Positions 34,654-44,706 of a DNA stretch of 64,000 nucleotides are shown piece by piece. The notes below the pieces were generated by a model. It was given only the letters and a program-made list of their open reading frames with translations, did not search any database and was not told where the DNA came from. Position 1 is the first letter of the stretch, and each line of letters starts with the position of its first letter. This DNA comes from Bacteroides fragilis (lineage in GTDB: Bacteria; Bacteroidota; Bacteroidia; Bacteroidales; DTGW01). The stretch spans positions 1 to 64,000 of the forward strand of contig CAMDBI010000019.1 of assembly GCA_945889005.1 (NCBI GenBank), in the 5' to 3' direction. A program made the position numbers and the translations under genes.

Positions 34654-37341
34654 ATGGAAGCTAAAAAAGACCTCACATTATCAAATTTTGAAGCCGACCT
34701 AAAATTTAGTGACCTGTTTGACCTCAACGAAATACAGCATTTACAAGATATGTTTTCCGATGCCAATGGTGTAGCGTCTATCATTACCTTACCCGACGGC
34801 ACGCCTATTACTAAGCCCAGTAATTTTACCCGCTTATGTGGAAATTTAATTCGTAATACCGATAAGGGCAGAAGCAATTGTAGTAAATCAGATGCTTATT
34901 TAGGTCGTTACAATGCTTCGGAACCTAATATACATCCATGTTTAAGTTGTGGTTTATGGGATTCGGGAGCATGTATTACTGTAGCGGGTAAACATATAGC
35001 CAACTGGCTTATTGGGCAGGTTCGAAACAATGAGCTTGACGAGGGTCGAATAATTGCTTATGCCAACGAATTGCAGCTCGAAAAGCAAGAATTTATTAAA
35101 GCATATCATGAAGTACCTATAATGTCGACTGAGCAGTTCAGAAAGATCTCTACCATGCTTTTTGCATTTGCAAAAGAATTGTCGGAAAAAGCATATCATA
35201 TATTACTTCTTAAAAATGAAATTGAAGAACGCAAACATGCTGAAGAAGCACTACAAAAAACCAATCAAGTAATAATATCGGCCATTTCAGCTCATAAACT
35301 TAATGAGCAAAAGCTTGTTAATTCTCAAAATCTTTTGAAAGAGAAAAACGATGAATACCAAACTCTCAATGAAGAATATCTAACTCTAAACGAAGATCTT
35401 CTCGAAAGTAATAAAAAACTCCATTTTACGATTAAAGAGCTAGAAATTGCAAGAGATAATGTTTTAAAAAGCGAACAATCGTTTAAACAAATTATTGATT
35501 TAGCTCCCGATGCTTATTTTCATGGAAATGCCAATGGTACTTATATTGCTGTCAATCAAAAAGCAATGGATCTTACTGGTTATAACCGAGAGGAACTAAA
35601 AAACATGAAATTTAACGATCTTTTTTTACCTTCCGTATTAAATACTAAGCCTTTGCGCTACGATTTGCTCGAAAAAGGTGAAATAATTACTATGGAACGA
35701 GAAATAATTACTAAGAGTGGCAAAACCATTATTGTTGAAATGAACTCGCGAAAAATGCCCGATGGTACCTATCAATCGGCTTTTCGAGATATAAGTGACC
35801 GCAAACAGGCTCAGGAAACACTTAGAATTAGCGAAGAAAGATTTCGTAAAGCTTTTTATATTAATCCCGATGCCATTAATATAAACCGATTGGAAGATGG
35901 AATGTATATTTCTATTAATAGGGGGTTTTCCCAAACAATGGGTTTCTCAGAATCCGATGCAATTGGAAAAACATCGTTAGAACTCAATATATGGGTCGAT
36001 TACAACGACCGAAAAAATCTTATTGAAGGATTAAAAAAAGATGGTTTTGTCGAAAATCTCGAAGCAAAATTTCGATCAAAAAATGGAAAAATTATTGACG
36101 GACTTATGTCTGCTTCAATTATTGAACTTGAAGGTATACCGCACATAATAAGCATTACCCGCGATATTACCGAACGAAAATTGGCAGAACAAGAGTTGCT
36201 CAATGCCAAGGAAAAAGCCGAAGAAAGCGATCGACTCAAGACTGCTTTTTTGCAAAACATGAGTCACGAAATTCGTACCCCGATGAATGCAATTATGGGG
36301 TTTTCTCAACTATTGGAAAGCAATTTCGACAATAAACCTAAAATCGAAACTTTTTCGAAAATTATTAATCAACGATGCAACGATTTGCTCGATATTATAA
36401 ATGATATTCTTGATATTGCCAAAATTGAATCGGGTCAATTGACCGTTAATGAAGAAGAATGTAATTTAATCGAACTGTTCTCTGAATTAACAGATTTTTT
36501 TAGAGAGCATCAAAAACGAATGGGAAAACAACATATTAAGTTTTCGTTGGAAGCCAATTGTGGTTCGCCCGATACAAAAATTATTATCGATAAGGTTAAG
36601 CTTAAGCAAATTTTTATCAATCTCATTGGCAATTCATTTAAGTTTACCCAACAAGGTTGTATCGAAAGTGGTTGCAAAATTGACGATAGCGGTATGCTGT
36701 TGTTCTATGTTTCCGATACAGGTATTGGTATTGCCGCAGACAAATACAAAGCTATTTTTGAGCGCTTTACTCAATTGGAGCATGAAATTGGCGGAACAGG
36801 TTTAGGACTTCCAATTGTAAATGGTTTGGTAGAGCTCATGGGTGGAAGTATTTGGGTTGAATCGGAACTTGGTAAAGGTACTAGCTTCTTTTTTAGTCTC
36901 CCTTATATTGTTTATAACAAACCAGATAATCCAAAAAATATTGAAAATATTAATTCCGCTTTTACTTTTCCTGAAAAAACAATTTTACTGGTCGAAGACG
37001 ATATTTATAACGCAGAATATATAAAAGAGCTACTTTCAAACTCAAAAATAAATATTATCCATTCAAATACAGGATCAAATGCTGTTCAAATAGTTAAAGA
37101 AAAAGAAATTGATTTAGTCCTTATGGATATACGCTTGCCCGATATGCAAGGGTACGATGTTTGTCGATTAATAAAAGAAATAAAACCAACTCTTCCTATA
37201 ATTGCACAAACAGCCTATGCAGCCTTAGACGATAAGCTTAAGGCAATTTCTTCGGGTTGTATCGATTATGTTAGCAAACCCATTAAAAAGGAGCACTTGT
37301 TGTTACTCATCAAAAAATGCTTGTCGGGAGAGCTTGCTTAA
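34654..37341 (+). CDS. PocR-PAS-PAS hybrid histidine kinase
   Basis: The 895-residue soluble hybrid kinase starts with a PocR sensory domain (about 15-190, Cys-rich: 'CGNLIRNTDKGRSNCSKSD', 'CLSCGLWDSGACI'). A coiled linker, two PAS domains (about 275-385 and 395-510), a HisKA domain with His538 ('QNMSHEIRTPMNAI'), an ATPase domain ('DTGIGI', 'GGTGLGLPI') and a receiver with Asp825 ('LMDIRLPD') follow. PocR domains bind small metabolites in known cases. No membrane segment is present, so it acts in the cytoplasm. Its output partner is unknown. Confidence 0.92.
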   Translation: MEAKKDLTLSNFEADLKFSDLFDLNEIQHLQDMFSDANGVASIITLPDGTPITKPSNFTRLCGNLIRNTDKGRSNCSKSDAYLGRYNASEPNIHPCLSCGLWDSGACITVAGKHIANWLIGQVRNNELDEGRIIAYANELQLEKQEFIKAYHEVPIMSTEQFRKISTMLFAFAKELSEKAYHILLLKNEIEERKHAEEALQKTNQVIISAISAHKLNEQKLVNSQNLLKEKNDEYQTLNEEYLTLNEDLLESNKKLHFTIKELEIARDNVLKSEQSFKQIIDLAPDAYFHGNANGTYIAVNQKAMDLTGYNREELKNMKFNDLFLPSVLNTKPLRYDLLEKGEIITMEREIITKSGKTIIVEMNSRKMPDGTYQSAFRDISDRKQAQETLRISEERFRKAFYINPDAININRLEDGMYISINRGFSQTMGFSESDAIGKTSLELNIWVDYNDRKNLIEGLKKDGFVENLEAKFRSKNGKIIDGLMSASIIELEGIPHIISITRDITERKLAEQELLNAKEKAEESDRLKTAFLQNMSHEIRTPMNAIMGFSQLLESNFDNKPKIETFSKIINQRCNDLLDIINDILDIAKIESGQLTVNEEECNLIELFSELTDFFREHQKRMGKQHIKFSLEANCGSPDTKIIIDKVKLKQIFINLIGNSFKFTQQGCIESGCKIDDSGMLLFYVSDTGIGIAADKYKAIFERFTQLEHEIGGTGLGLPIVNGLVELMGGSIWVESELGKGTSFFFSLPYIVYNKPDNPKNIENINSAFTFPEKTILLVEDDIYNAEYIKELLSNSKINIIHSNTGSNAVQIVKEKEIDLVLMDIRLPDMQGYDVCRLIKEIKPTLPIIAQTAYAALDDKLKAISSGCIDYVSKPIKKEHLLLLIKKCLSGELA

Positions 37342-37353
37342 TGTGCAAAAAAA

Positions 37354-39783
37354 TTAAAACACGTTTGCAATCCTTATAACATCGGCAAAAACACCAGCAG
37401 CAGTTACTTCGGCACCGGCACCATAACCTTTTATAACCATTGGAAGTTCTTTGTAACGTTCGGTTGTAAGTATAATAATATTGTTACTTCCTTCGAGTTG
37501 GTATGCAGGATGTTCGCGGTCGAGCTCCATAAGTTGAACCGATGCAATGCTGTTTTCGAACTTTGCAACAAATCTCCATCGTTTACCTAGTTTCTCTAGT
37601 TCTTGGCGTCGAGTTTCAAATTCTGTATCGTGGCGTTCTACTTTGCCCCAAAAATCGTCGACTGAACCTTCGAAGCAATCGGGAGGCAAAAAGGTATTAA
37701 CCTGTATATCGTCCATTTCGAGTTGGTAACCCGATTCGCGTGCAAGTATCAATATTTTACGAACAACATCTTTCCCACTTAAGTCGATACGAGGATCGGG
37801 TTCGCTATAACCTTTTTCTTTTGCCATGCGTATGGTTTTGCTCAAAGGAACATCGGCCGATATAACATTGAAAATGAAATTAAGCGTTCCAGAAAGCACT
37901 GCTTCGATCTTTACAACTTTGTCGCCACTCATTACAAGATCGTTGAGCGTATTTATTACAGGAAGTCCTGCTCCTACATTGGTTTCGTAAAGAAACTTAA
38001 CGCCTCTGGCACGAGCAGTGTCTTTTAGCAAGGTATAATGCTTGTATTCCGACGAACAGGCTATTTTGTTGGGTGTAACCACCGATACATAGTTGTTGAG
38101 CAATTCGAAGTAATTCGAAGCAGGAGCAGGATGCGCAGTGCAATCGACAAATACAGAATTGGGAAGATTTAATTCTTTAATACGTGCTACAAATGCCGAT
38201 AAATCGATATTTTCGCCTTCATTATTTACTACATTGGTCCAATCGTCGAGAAGAATTCCTTCGGTTCTGAACAACATTTTATCGACATTGGCAATTCCCA
38301 TTACATTTACTTTTAGTTGTCGGGTATGCAAAAGAATTTTTTGTTGTTGAGCAATTTGATTGAGAAATGCACCACCAACAACACCAGTACCTACCAAAAA
38401 TACATTGAGTTCCTTATAGCCACTAAGGAAAAAGCCTTCGTGCAAAGCATTAAGTGCTTTCTTGAGACTGTCCTTTTTAATGGCAATCGATATATTCAAT
38501 TCTGAAGAGCCTTGTGCTGTAGCTATAACATTTACCCCATTGTGGTAAAGCGATTTAAAAAGAGTTGCCGAAATACCCGGAAGGTTCTTCATACTTTCGC
38601 CTACAATGGCTACTATCGAAAGATCGGTTTGTAATTGAATGAGCAACTCCTTGCTTATATTTATTTCCGAATTAAATTCTTCTTCAATGGCTTTTAGGGC
38701 TTTTGCACTATCGTCGGGCTTTATAGCAAAAGTAATAGTATATTCCGACGAAGCTTGAGTTATAAGGATTACATTAACATTGGCACCTGCAAGAGAGCCA
38801 AAAAGTCGTTTAGAAGTTCCGGGAACACCCACCATACCTGTGCCTTGAATGGTTATAAGGTTAATGTCCGAAATAGACGAAATCCCTTTAATAAGACCAT
38901 CAACTTTAGGCTGTTTGCATATATGCGTTCCTTTCGAATCTAGGTTAAATGAATTGCGAATAAAAATTGGAATATTTTTTCTATATGCTTTGTGAATAGT
39001 TGGAGAAGATATAATTTTTGCACCAAAGTGCGACAACTCTATAGCTTCTGAATAGGTCATTTGTTCAATGGTGTGAGCTTTTTCGACCATTTTGGGGTCG
39101 GCCGACATAAAACCATCAACATCGACCCAAATCTCAATCGATTCGGCATCTAGTGCCGAAGCAACTATTGCCGAGGTATAATCGGAACCTCCACGACCAA
39201 TTGTTGTAGTATCGCCATTGTCGTTACTTGCAATAAAACCGGGTAAAACAAAATACTTAGATTTTTTATTACCTATTTTTTCAATTATAAGTTTTTGAGT
39301 TAGTTCAAAATTAACTTGAGCATTACCAAAATCAGAATTTGTCTTTATTATCTCGCGACTATCTATATAAATTGAGTCCTTTAGTACTTTCGAAACAATA
39401 TACGACGAAATACGTTCTCCAAAGCTCAAAATATAATCTAAAGTTTTTGTGGTAAGATCATTTATAAGGTAAACGCCTTTAAGAACTTCGCTCAATTCTG
39501 TTAAAAGTTTATTGACCTGAAGTTTTATTTCATCGAGCTTTGTTGATTCAAAAAGAGCGGTCAACACCGAAGTATGGCGAACAGCTAGTTCAGACAATTC
39601 TGTTAAATATGCTTCGTTGTGCGATGCTGCCATCTTACTCAATCGTATAAGCTTGTCGGTAATGTCGTTCATTGCCGAAACTACAATTACACACGATTCG
39701 TCTTGTTTTTCGACCAATCCCTTCAAAATAGTAATCTGCTGAGCTGAACCAACCGACGATCCTCCAAATTTTAATACTTTCAT
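37354..39783 (-). CDS. thrA: Bifunctional aspartate kinase / homoserine dehydrogenase
   Basis: The 809-residue enzyme catalyses the first and third steps from aspartate to threonine and methionine. The N-terminal kinase begins MKVLKFGGSSVG and has 'TIGRGGSDYTSAIVA'; two ACT-type regulatory modules lie at about 310-460 ('TIQGTGMVGVPGTSKRLF', 'AIVGESMKNLPGISATLF'); the C-terminal dehydrogenase has 'LVGTGVVGGAFLNQI', 'VDCTAHPAPASNYFELL', 'NVGAGLPVINTLNDL' and 'YSEPDPRIDLSGKDVVRK'. Feedback inhibition by threonine is typical of the family. It is single, convergent with the upstream kinase gene. Confidence 0.95.
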   Translation of the reverse strand: MKVLKFGGSSVGSAQQITILKGLVEKQDESCVIVVSAMNDITDKLIRLSKMAASHNEAYLTELSELAVRHTSVLTALFESTKLDEIKLQVNKLLTELSEVLKGVYLINDLTTKTLDYILSFGERISSYIVSKVLKDSIYIDSREIIKTNSDFGNAQVNFELTQKLIIEKIGNKKSKYFVLPGFIASNDNGDTTTIGRGGSDYTSAIVASALDAESIEIWVDVDGFMSADPKMVEKAHTIEQMTYSEAIELSHFGAKIISSPTIHKAYRKNIPIFIRNSFNLDSKGTHICKQPKVDGLIKGISSISDINLITIQGTGMVGVPGTSKRLFGSLAGANVNVILITQASSEYTITFAIKPDDSAKALKAIEEEFNSEINISKELLIQLQTDLSIVAIVGESMKNLPGISATLFKSLYHNGVNVIATAQGSSELNISIAIKKDSLKKALNALHEGFFLSGYKELNVFLVGTGVVGGAFLNQIAQQQKILLHTRQLKVNVMGIANVDKMLFRTEGILLDDWTNVVNNEGENIDLSAFVARIKELNLPNSVFVDCTAHPAPASNYFELLNNYVSVVTPNKIACSSEYKHYTLLKDTARARGVKFLYETNVGAGLPVINTLNDLVMSGDKVVKIEAVLSGTLNFIFNVISADVPLSKTIRMAKEKGYSEPDPRIDLSGKDVVRKILILARESGYQLEMDDIQVNTFLPPDCFEGSVDDFWGKVERHDTEFETRRQELEKLGKRWRFVAKFENSIASVQLMELDREHPAYQLEGSNNIIILTTERYKELPMVIKGYGAGAEVTAAGVFADVIRIANVF

Positions 39784-39997
39784 TTTAAATTAGATAAAAG
39801 AATAAAGATAAAAGACTTAAAGAAATTTAACTATTTAAACATGAATTTTGTTTCACTGCCTCAAATTAAAAATTTCAATTTTTACAAAAATAAAATTATT
39901 TAAGCATTTGCTATTGTTTTCTTTTTTTATTAATGATTGTTTAAACTAAAAAAAATTATTGAAAAGATTATTTTTTTTAGTAATTTAGATAAACAGT

Positions 39998-41440
39998 ATG
40001 AGCAGAATAAAAGATACCATATTATATGTCGACGATGAAGTACTCAACCTACAGTTATTTACTGAGTATTTCAACGACGATTTTCATATTATTACTTGCG
40101 AAAGCCCTCTAGAATGCGATCAATATCTTAAAAGTGAAAATATTAAGGTAATTATTTCCGATCAAAGTATGCCTGAAGAGAGTGGCTTAGACTTTATTCA
40201 ACGCATCAATGTAGTTTACCCCGATATAATAAAAATATTATTTACAGCATATTCAGATCATGAACTAGCTATCGAAGCCATTAATAGGGTTGGAATTTAT
40301 CGCTATCTGCTAAAGCCATGGAATTTCAATGAAATGAAAAATTCCATAGAAAGTGCCATTAGAGAATACGACCTAAAACTCGAAAACAAAAGGTTGCTTA
40401 ATGAATTAAAAACTAAGAATAATGAATTAATAGATGCTTTTGATAAACTGAAGGAAAGTGAAAAAATGTTTTACGACATATTTTCTCATAGTAACGATGG
40501 TATTTACTTGATTAATTTTAAAAAAGAGTTGTTGGATGCAAATAAAGCCTTTTATTCTATTCTGAACATTTCAATCAATCAAACACCCGAAGCAACCGAT
40601 GAATTACTAAAAAAATATTACCCTGAGCTTATCGAAAAACCATTTACCCTGGTTTTTGAAAATAATTCAAGTTTGATTGAAATTGAAATAAATACCGAAA
40701 AAGAAGAAAAGAAATACCTTGAAATTAGTAGCAATCCCCTTACAATACTAGGCAATAAAGTAATAATGACAACACTACGTGATATTACCGACCGTCGTAT
40801 GTTCGAAAAAAAAATTTTAGATGCCATTATTCAAACCCAAGAAGAGATACAAGGAAAGTATGCACGTGAGCTTCACGATGGGCTTGGGCCCATTTTGTCA
40901 ACCCTAAAAATGCATATTGAATGGATTGCCGATCCAAACAACACCATTAACAAAGATAAAATTATTAGTCACTCGATAAGTGCTATAAACGATGCCATAC
41001 GCAATGTGCGAGAAATTGCAAACAACCTCAGTCCGCATATTTTACAACGTTTTGGTCTTGTAAATGCCGTACTTACCTACATCGAACGAATAAAAGAAGC
41101 TTCAGGTATCGATTTTGTTGTATCTTCAAACATTAAGGAAAAAATTCCCGAGAATATGGAGATCATTCTATACCGTGTGGTCCTTGAATGTATCAATAAT
41201 GCTATGAAACATTCAAAAGCAAAAAAAGTTATAATAAAATTCAATAAACAGAAAAATAATTTGTATATTGGTTACTCCGATAATGGGGTCGGTTTCGATA
41301 TAGCCACAATGCAATCAGAAGGCAGAGGAATGGGGATTTTCAACATACAAAACAGGATCAAAAATATTGGCGGCGAATTTCGAATTATTTCAAATCCCGA
41401 CATTGGGACAGATATTGGTATTCACATTGATGTAAAATAA
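39998..41440 (+). CDS. REC-PAS-HisKA_3 sensor kinase (NarX/DesK type)
   Basis: A 480-residue cytoplasmic kinase with an unusual order: an N-terminal receiver (Asp in 'VIISDQSMPEESGLDF', Lys in 'YLLKPWNF'), a coiled linker, a PAS domain (about 150-265), then HisKA_3 with the phospho-His in 'YARELHDGLGPILSTLK' and a C-terminal ATPase ('YSDNGVGFD', 'GRGMGIFNI'). The receiver resembles RpfG-type single-domain inputs. It is followed one base later by a NarL-type regulator, almost certainly its target. No membrane segment is present. Confidence 0.9.
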   Translation: MSRIKDTILYVDDEVLNLQLFTEYFNDDFHIITCESPLECDQYLKSENIKVIISDQSMPEESGLDFIQRINVVYPDIIKILFTAYSDHELAIEAINRVGIYRYLLKPWNFNEMKNSIESAIREYDLKLENKRLLNELKTKNNELIDAFDKLKESEKMFYDIFSHSNDGIYLINFKKELLDANKAFYSILNISINQTPEATDELLKKYYPELIEKPFTLVFENNSSLIEIEINTEKEEKKYLEISSNPLTILGNKVIMTTLRDITDRRMFEKKILDAIIQTQEEIQGKYARELHDGLGPILSTLKMHIEWIADPNNTINKDKIISHSISAINDAIRNVREIANNLSPHILQRFGLVNAVLTYIERIKEASGIDFVVSSNIKEKIPENMEIILYRVVLECINNAMKHSKAKKVIIKFNKQKNNLYIGYSDNGVGFDIATMQSEGRGMGIFNIQNRIKNIGGEFRIISNPDIGTDIGIHIDVK

Positions 41441-41441
41441 A

Positions 41442-42095
41442 ATGGAAAAGAAAATTAAGATCTTTATAGTTGACGACCACGATATGTTTCGCGATGGCGT
41501 TAAGCTATTATTATCTAGCGGACTTACGGCAGAAGTAATAGCAGAAGCTATTAATGGTAAAGATTTTCTTTCCAAAATTGATGCAAATATGCCCGATGTA
41601 GTACTTATGGACATAGCCATGCCAATAATGGACGGAGTTGAGACAACCAAAAAGGTAAAAGAAAAATATCCCGATCTCAAGATCCTTGCTCTTACTATGT
41701 TTGGCGACGAAAAATATTATTATTCGATGATACAGGCCGGAGTAAAAGGTTTTATTCTCAAATCGGCCGGTATAAGTGAACTTATCAAGGCAATTGGAGA
41801 GGTGCACCAGGGAGGTGCATATTTCTCGAGTGAGCTGTTAGTAAAATTGGTCGATAGTATTACAAAGCAAAAAGATGAAGTATTGTCTGAAAACGATAGT
41901 ATTTCGAAACGTGAAATTGAAGTCTTAAAACTGATTACAGCCGGACAAACTAATGAAGAAATTGCTGAAAATCTTCATATAAGCCTTACTACTGTTCGGA
42001 CTCACCGAGCCAACCTGCTTAGTAAAACAGGTTGCAACAACACTGCAAGCCTTGTTATGTATGCTATAAAGAAAAAATTGGTAGAGGTCGATTAA
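41442..42095 (+). CDS. NarL/FixJ-family response regulator
   Basis: The receiver domain has the acidic pair in 'FIVDDHDMF', the phosphorylation Asp in 'VVLMDIAMPIMDG', Thr in 'ALTMFGDE' and Lys in 'FILKSAG'. The C-terminal LuxR helix-turn-helix reads 'SISKREIEVLKLITAGQTNEEIAENLHISLTTVRTHRANLLSKTG'. It has 217 residues, normal length. Its gene starts one base after the kinase stop, giving a co-translated pair. Its stop overlaps the convergent holA stop. Confidence 0.93.
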   Translation: MEKKIKIFIVDDHDMFRDGVKLLLSSGLTAEVIAEAINGKDFLSKIDANMPDVVLMDIAMPIMDGVETTKKVKEKYPDLKILALTMFGDEKYYYSMIQAGVKGFILKSAGISELIKAIGEVHQGGAYFSSELLVKLVDSITKQKDEVLSENDSISKREIEVLKLITAGQTNEEIAENLHISLTTVRTHRANLLSKTGCNNTASLVMYAIKKKLVEVD

Positions 42096-43099
42096 TGTAA
42101 TATCTTATAAACCAATTCTTTCATCAATTCCCCATCGGAAGCCGAACTATTGCCTACACCTTTCGATTTGAGATCGTATTCCCTAAGGCATGAAATAATA
42201 TATGCTAATTTGTTGGGAGGATAATTTTTTGCAGCATCGATATATTCCTGAGCAAAAAATGGATTGACTCCCAAACCGGAAGCAACGCCCGAACGAGATT
42301 TGTCAGGCAGGTAATGAAACATCATGAGTTTTGAGAAATAGCCAAATAATGTTGTTACAGTAACAATTAATGGGCTCGATTTGGGATTTTTGTCGAAATA
42401 ATCTACAATGCGGTAAACCTGCAAAATTTGCTTTTTCCCAAGAGCTTTGGTGAGTTCAAAATTGTTGAATTCCTTACTTATGCCTATGTTTTTCTCAATT
42501 AGTTGAGAAGTTATTTTTTTTGATCCACTGGGAATAACTAACATAAGCTTTTCGAGCTCGTTCACAATTTTGCTTAAATCGACTCCCAAAAACTCGGTGA
42601 GCAACGACGATGCGTTTGGTTCAATTTCAAAACCTTTCTTTTTCAGATAATTGGTAATCCAATCGGGTACCTGATTGTCGTATAGCCGAGGCGACTCAAA
42701 AACCAATGCTTTTCCCTTAGTATTTAACGCTTTGTATAATTTTTTGCGTTTGTCGGGACTGCCATATTTGTAGTTAATAACTAAAATAGTCGATTTAAGA
42801 GGATTTTCAATATACAATGCAAGCTCGTCAATGTTCTTGAGATTTTGAGCCTCTTTAACTATAATAACCTGGTGATTTGCCATCATTGGGTAACGTCGGG
42901 CTGCATTGATAATGCTTACTGCGTCCGAATCTTTGCCATACATAACCAATTGGTTAAATGTTTTCTCGCTTTCGGTCAGTACATTATGAGCAATAATATC
43001 CGATATTTGATCGATATAGTAAGACTCTTCGCCCATTAAAAAGTAAATAGGGTGGTATATTTTATTTTTGAGGTCCGAAATAATTTCTTCAAATTTCAT
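42092..43099 (-). CDS. holA: DNA polymerase III subunit delta
   Basis: This is the clamp-loader delta subunit, which opens the sliding clamp. Residues 'HPIYFLMGEESYYIDQISDII' begin the AAA+-like domain without a functional P-loop, as in HolA; 'MMANHQVIIVKEAQNL' and 'STILVINYKYGSPDKRKKLYKAL' are typical. The ATG at 43099 (MKFEEIISDLKNK) fits homologs; 43120 adds seven residues. Its divergent neighbour is the HsdR-N-domain gene, an arrangement common in Bacteroidetes. The length of 335 residues is normal. Confidence 0.9.
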   Translation of the reverse strand: MKFEEIISDLKNKIYHPIYFLMGEESYYIDQISDIIAHNVLTESEKTFNQLVMYGKDSDAVSIINAARRYPMMANHQVIIVKEAQNLKNIDELALYIENPLKSTILVINYKYGSPDKRKKLYKALNTKGKALVFESPRLYDNQVPDWITNYLKKKGFEIEPNASSLLTEFLGVDLSKIVNELEKLMLVIPSGSKKITSQLIEKNIGISKEFNNFELTKALGKKQILQVYRIVDYFDKNPKSSPLIVTVTTLFGYFSKLMMFHYLPDKSRSGVASGLGVNPFFAQEYIDAAKNYPPNKLAYIISCLREYDLKSKGVGNSSASDGELMKELVYKILH

Positions 43100-43104
43100 T
43101 GTTG

Positions 43105-43112
43105 TACTTTTG
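43105..43112 (+). promoter_or_regulatory. Possible -7 promoter element for the HsdR-N-domain gene
   Basis: TACTTTTG matches TAnnTTTG in the gap between the divergent holA (start 43099) and the gene starting at 43158. The leader would be about 40 bases. Confidence 0.35.
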
Positions 43113-43157
43113 TTTTTCAAAGGTAAATTTTTCTATCGTAAAAATACATTTTCTATT

Positions 43158-43595
43158 ATGCTCTCTGGTTCGAAATATATTTTTAAGTTTAAAGTATCGG
43201 AAGGTAAAAAATATATTTTCGATGAGTTTCGAAAAAAATATGTTGTTTTAACACCCGAAGAATGGGTTCGACAAAATATGCTTAAAGTATTGGTTTGTGA
43301 GTTAAATTACCCGGCATCGTTAATTGCAGTAGAATACGCTTTTGTAAAAAACAATGTAAAACACAGAAGCGATGCATTGGTTTTTGATAAAACCGGGAAA
43401 CCATGGATGTTGCTCGAGTTCAAAGCTTCTGATATTGGTCTTACGCAAATTGTTCTCGATCAGGCATCGGTTTATCTAAAACATGCTGAAACTCCTTATT
43501 TGGTTTTGTCTAACGGGATAGAAACAATGTGTTATAAAGTAAGTCCCGATGGTATTATATTTCAAAATGAACTTCCGAAATATGGAACTTTATAG
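43158..43595 (+). CDS. Type I restriction enzyme HsdR N-terminal-domain protein
   Basis: The 145-residue protein corresponds to the HSDR_N_2 nuclease-like domain: 'TPEEWVRQNMLKVLVCELNYPASLIAVEYAF', 'RSDALVFDKTGKPWMLLEFKASDIGLTQIVLDQASVYLKHAETPYLVLSNG'. The D...ExK-like pattern (Asp in RSDALVF, Glu-Phe-Lys in LLEFKAS) fits a PD-(D/E)XK nuclease fold. No methylase, specificity or motor gene is nearby, so it is not a type I system. The ATG at 43158 is chosen because the frame upstream overlaps holA's start. Its function is unknown, but it is conserved next to holA. Confidence 0.85.
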   Translation: MLSGSKYIFKFKVSEGKKYIFDEFRKKYVVLTPEEWVRQNMLKVLVCELNYPASLIAVEYAFVKNNVKHRSDALVFDKTGKPWMLLEFKASDIGLTQIVLDQASVYLKHAETPYLVLSNGIETMCYKVSPDGIIFQNELPKYGTL

Positions 43596-44141
43596 ATATT
43601 TATTTATGGTTTGAATAATGATTTCTTGTTCTATGGGTTTTTCGAGATAGTCGGTAAAGCCCATCGATAAGGCTTTCATTTTATCTTCGTTAAGAGCAAA
43701 AGCTGTTTGAGCAATTATAGGAATATTTTTGTTGTTAGACCTAATTTCTTTCATAGCACCATATCCATCGACTAAAGGCATACGAATATCGAGAAGAACT
43801 AATTTTATGTTTGGATTTTGATTATATCTTTCTATTGCTTCTTTGCCATTAACGGCCAATATGAGTTTTACTCCGGTATCGGATAAAACTTCTTCTATAA
43901 ATTCGAGATTCAATTCTTCATCGTCGGCTACTAAAAAAGTATAATTACTCCAATCAATTGGTGTTATTACATCATTTTGTTCTTTATTTTTATTATCCCC
44001 TACTATCATCGTATCGTCTATTTCACAATTATTTTCAGAGTATTTTCTAACACAAAATATACCTCTTGAAATTTCTCCGCTAATATAAGCATTTTGCAAC
44101 ATGAGGAAAAGTATTGGTGATATATTTTTTACTTCTAACAA
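43590..44141 (-). CDS. Stand-alone receiver-domain protein
   Basis: The C-terminal about 120 residues form a receiver: 'TFLVADDEELNLEFIEEVL', phosphorylation Asp in 'LVLLDIRMPLVDG', 'PIIAQTAFALNEDKMKALSMGFTDYLEKPI'. This resembles the receiver at the end of hybrid kinases, as in the two others in this window. The N-terminal about 60 residues (MLEVKNISPILFLMLQ...) match nothing and no kinase domain precedes them, so it is either a single-domain relay protein or a remnant of a hybrid kinase. The start may be the ATG at 44009. Confidence 0.75.
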   Translation of the reverse strand: MLEVKNISPILFLMLQNAYISGEISRGIFCVRKYSENNCEIDDTMIVGDNKNKEQNDVITPIDWSNYTFLVADDEELNLEFIEEVLSDTGVKLILAVNGKEAIERYNQNPNIKLVLLDIRMPLVDGYGAMKEIRSNNKNIPIIAQTAFALNEDKMKALSMGFTDYLEKPIEQEIIIQTINKYL

Positions 44142-44178
44142 TAATTGGAACGAAACTTGTAAGAAAAAGTTACAAATG

Positions 44179-44706
44179 TTAGATGTTAATTATTTGTAGA
44201 AAATAATCGTCGAGCCACTTGTTTCCCCTACGAGTCCAAGCTTTTTTTGTGCCAACTATTTCGAAACCGCACGATTGAAACAATTTTAAACTGGAAGAAT
44301 TTTCAACATCAATATTGCAATAGAGTTGTTTAAGTCCTAAAATAGTAAAAGAATAATTAATAACAAGTTTAAGAGCTAAAGTTGCATAACCTTTATTTCG
44401 GTCAGAAATATTTGCAATTAGAATACCAACTCCGGCTCTGTTGTTAAATTGATCGTACTCGAACAAATCTATTGTGCCAATAGTACGGTTTTCGGTTTTA
44501 TGATCGATCATTAATCGGAGTTGCTGTGCCTCAAAAAGATCGAGGTGAGCTGTTTGGATGTATTTTTCTAATATATGTTTTGAAAATGGCGTAATGGTCG
44601 CACTTTTATCCCAAAGAGAAGTATCGTTTTCCCAAATATAAAGAAGGTCGAGATCAGATGGTTCTGGAGCTCGAAGTTTTAGTTGGTCATCTTCGAGAAT
44701 ATTCAT
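44179..44706 (-). CDS. RimJ/RimL-type GNAT N-acetyltransferase
   Basis: The 175-residue protein has GNAT motif A 'GVGILIANISDRNKGYATLALKLVINYSF' and motif B 'LKQLYCNIDVENSSSLKLFQSCGFEIVGTKKAWTRRGNKWLDDYFLQ', typical of the SpeG/RimJ-like subgroup. The substrate is unknown (polyamine, sugar or protein N-terminus). Its ATG overlaps the stop of the upstream PD40 gene by four bases (ATGA), so the two are co-translated. Confidence 0.85.
   Translation of the reverse strand: MNILEDDQLKLRAPEPSDLDLLYIWENDTSLWDKSATITPFSKHILEKYIQTAHLDLFEAQQLRLMIDHKTENRTIGTIDLFEYDQFNNRAGVGILIANISDRNKGYATLALKLVINYSFTILGLKQLYCNIDVENSSSLKLFQSCGFEIVGTKKAWTRRGNKWLDDYFLQIINI

Noticed and set aside
36560-37024. Alternate-frame ORFs inside the PocR kinase gene
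   Set aside because: They overlap the well-supported ATPase and receiver domains and have no family similarity.
43158-43595. A type I restriction-modification system
   Set aside because: Only an HsdR N-terminal-like domain exists; no HsdM, HsdS or helicase motor is in the window, and the gene is conserved next to holA in this phylum.
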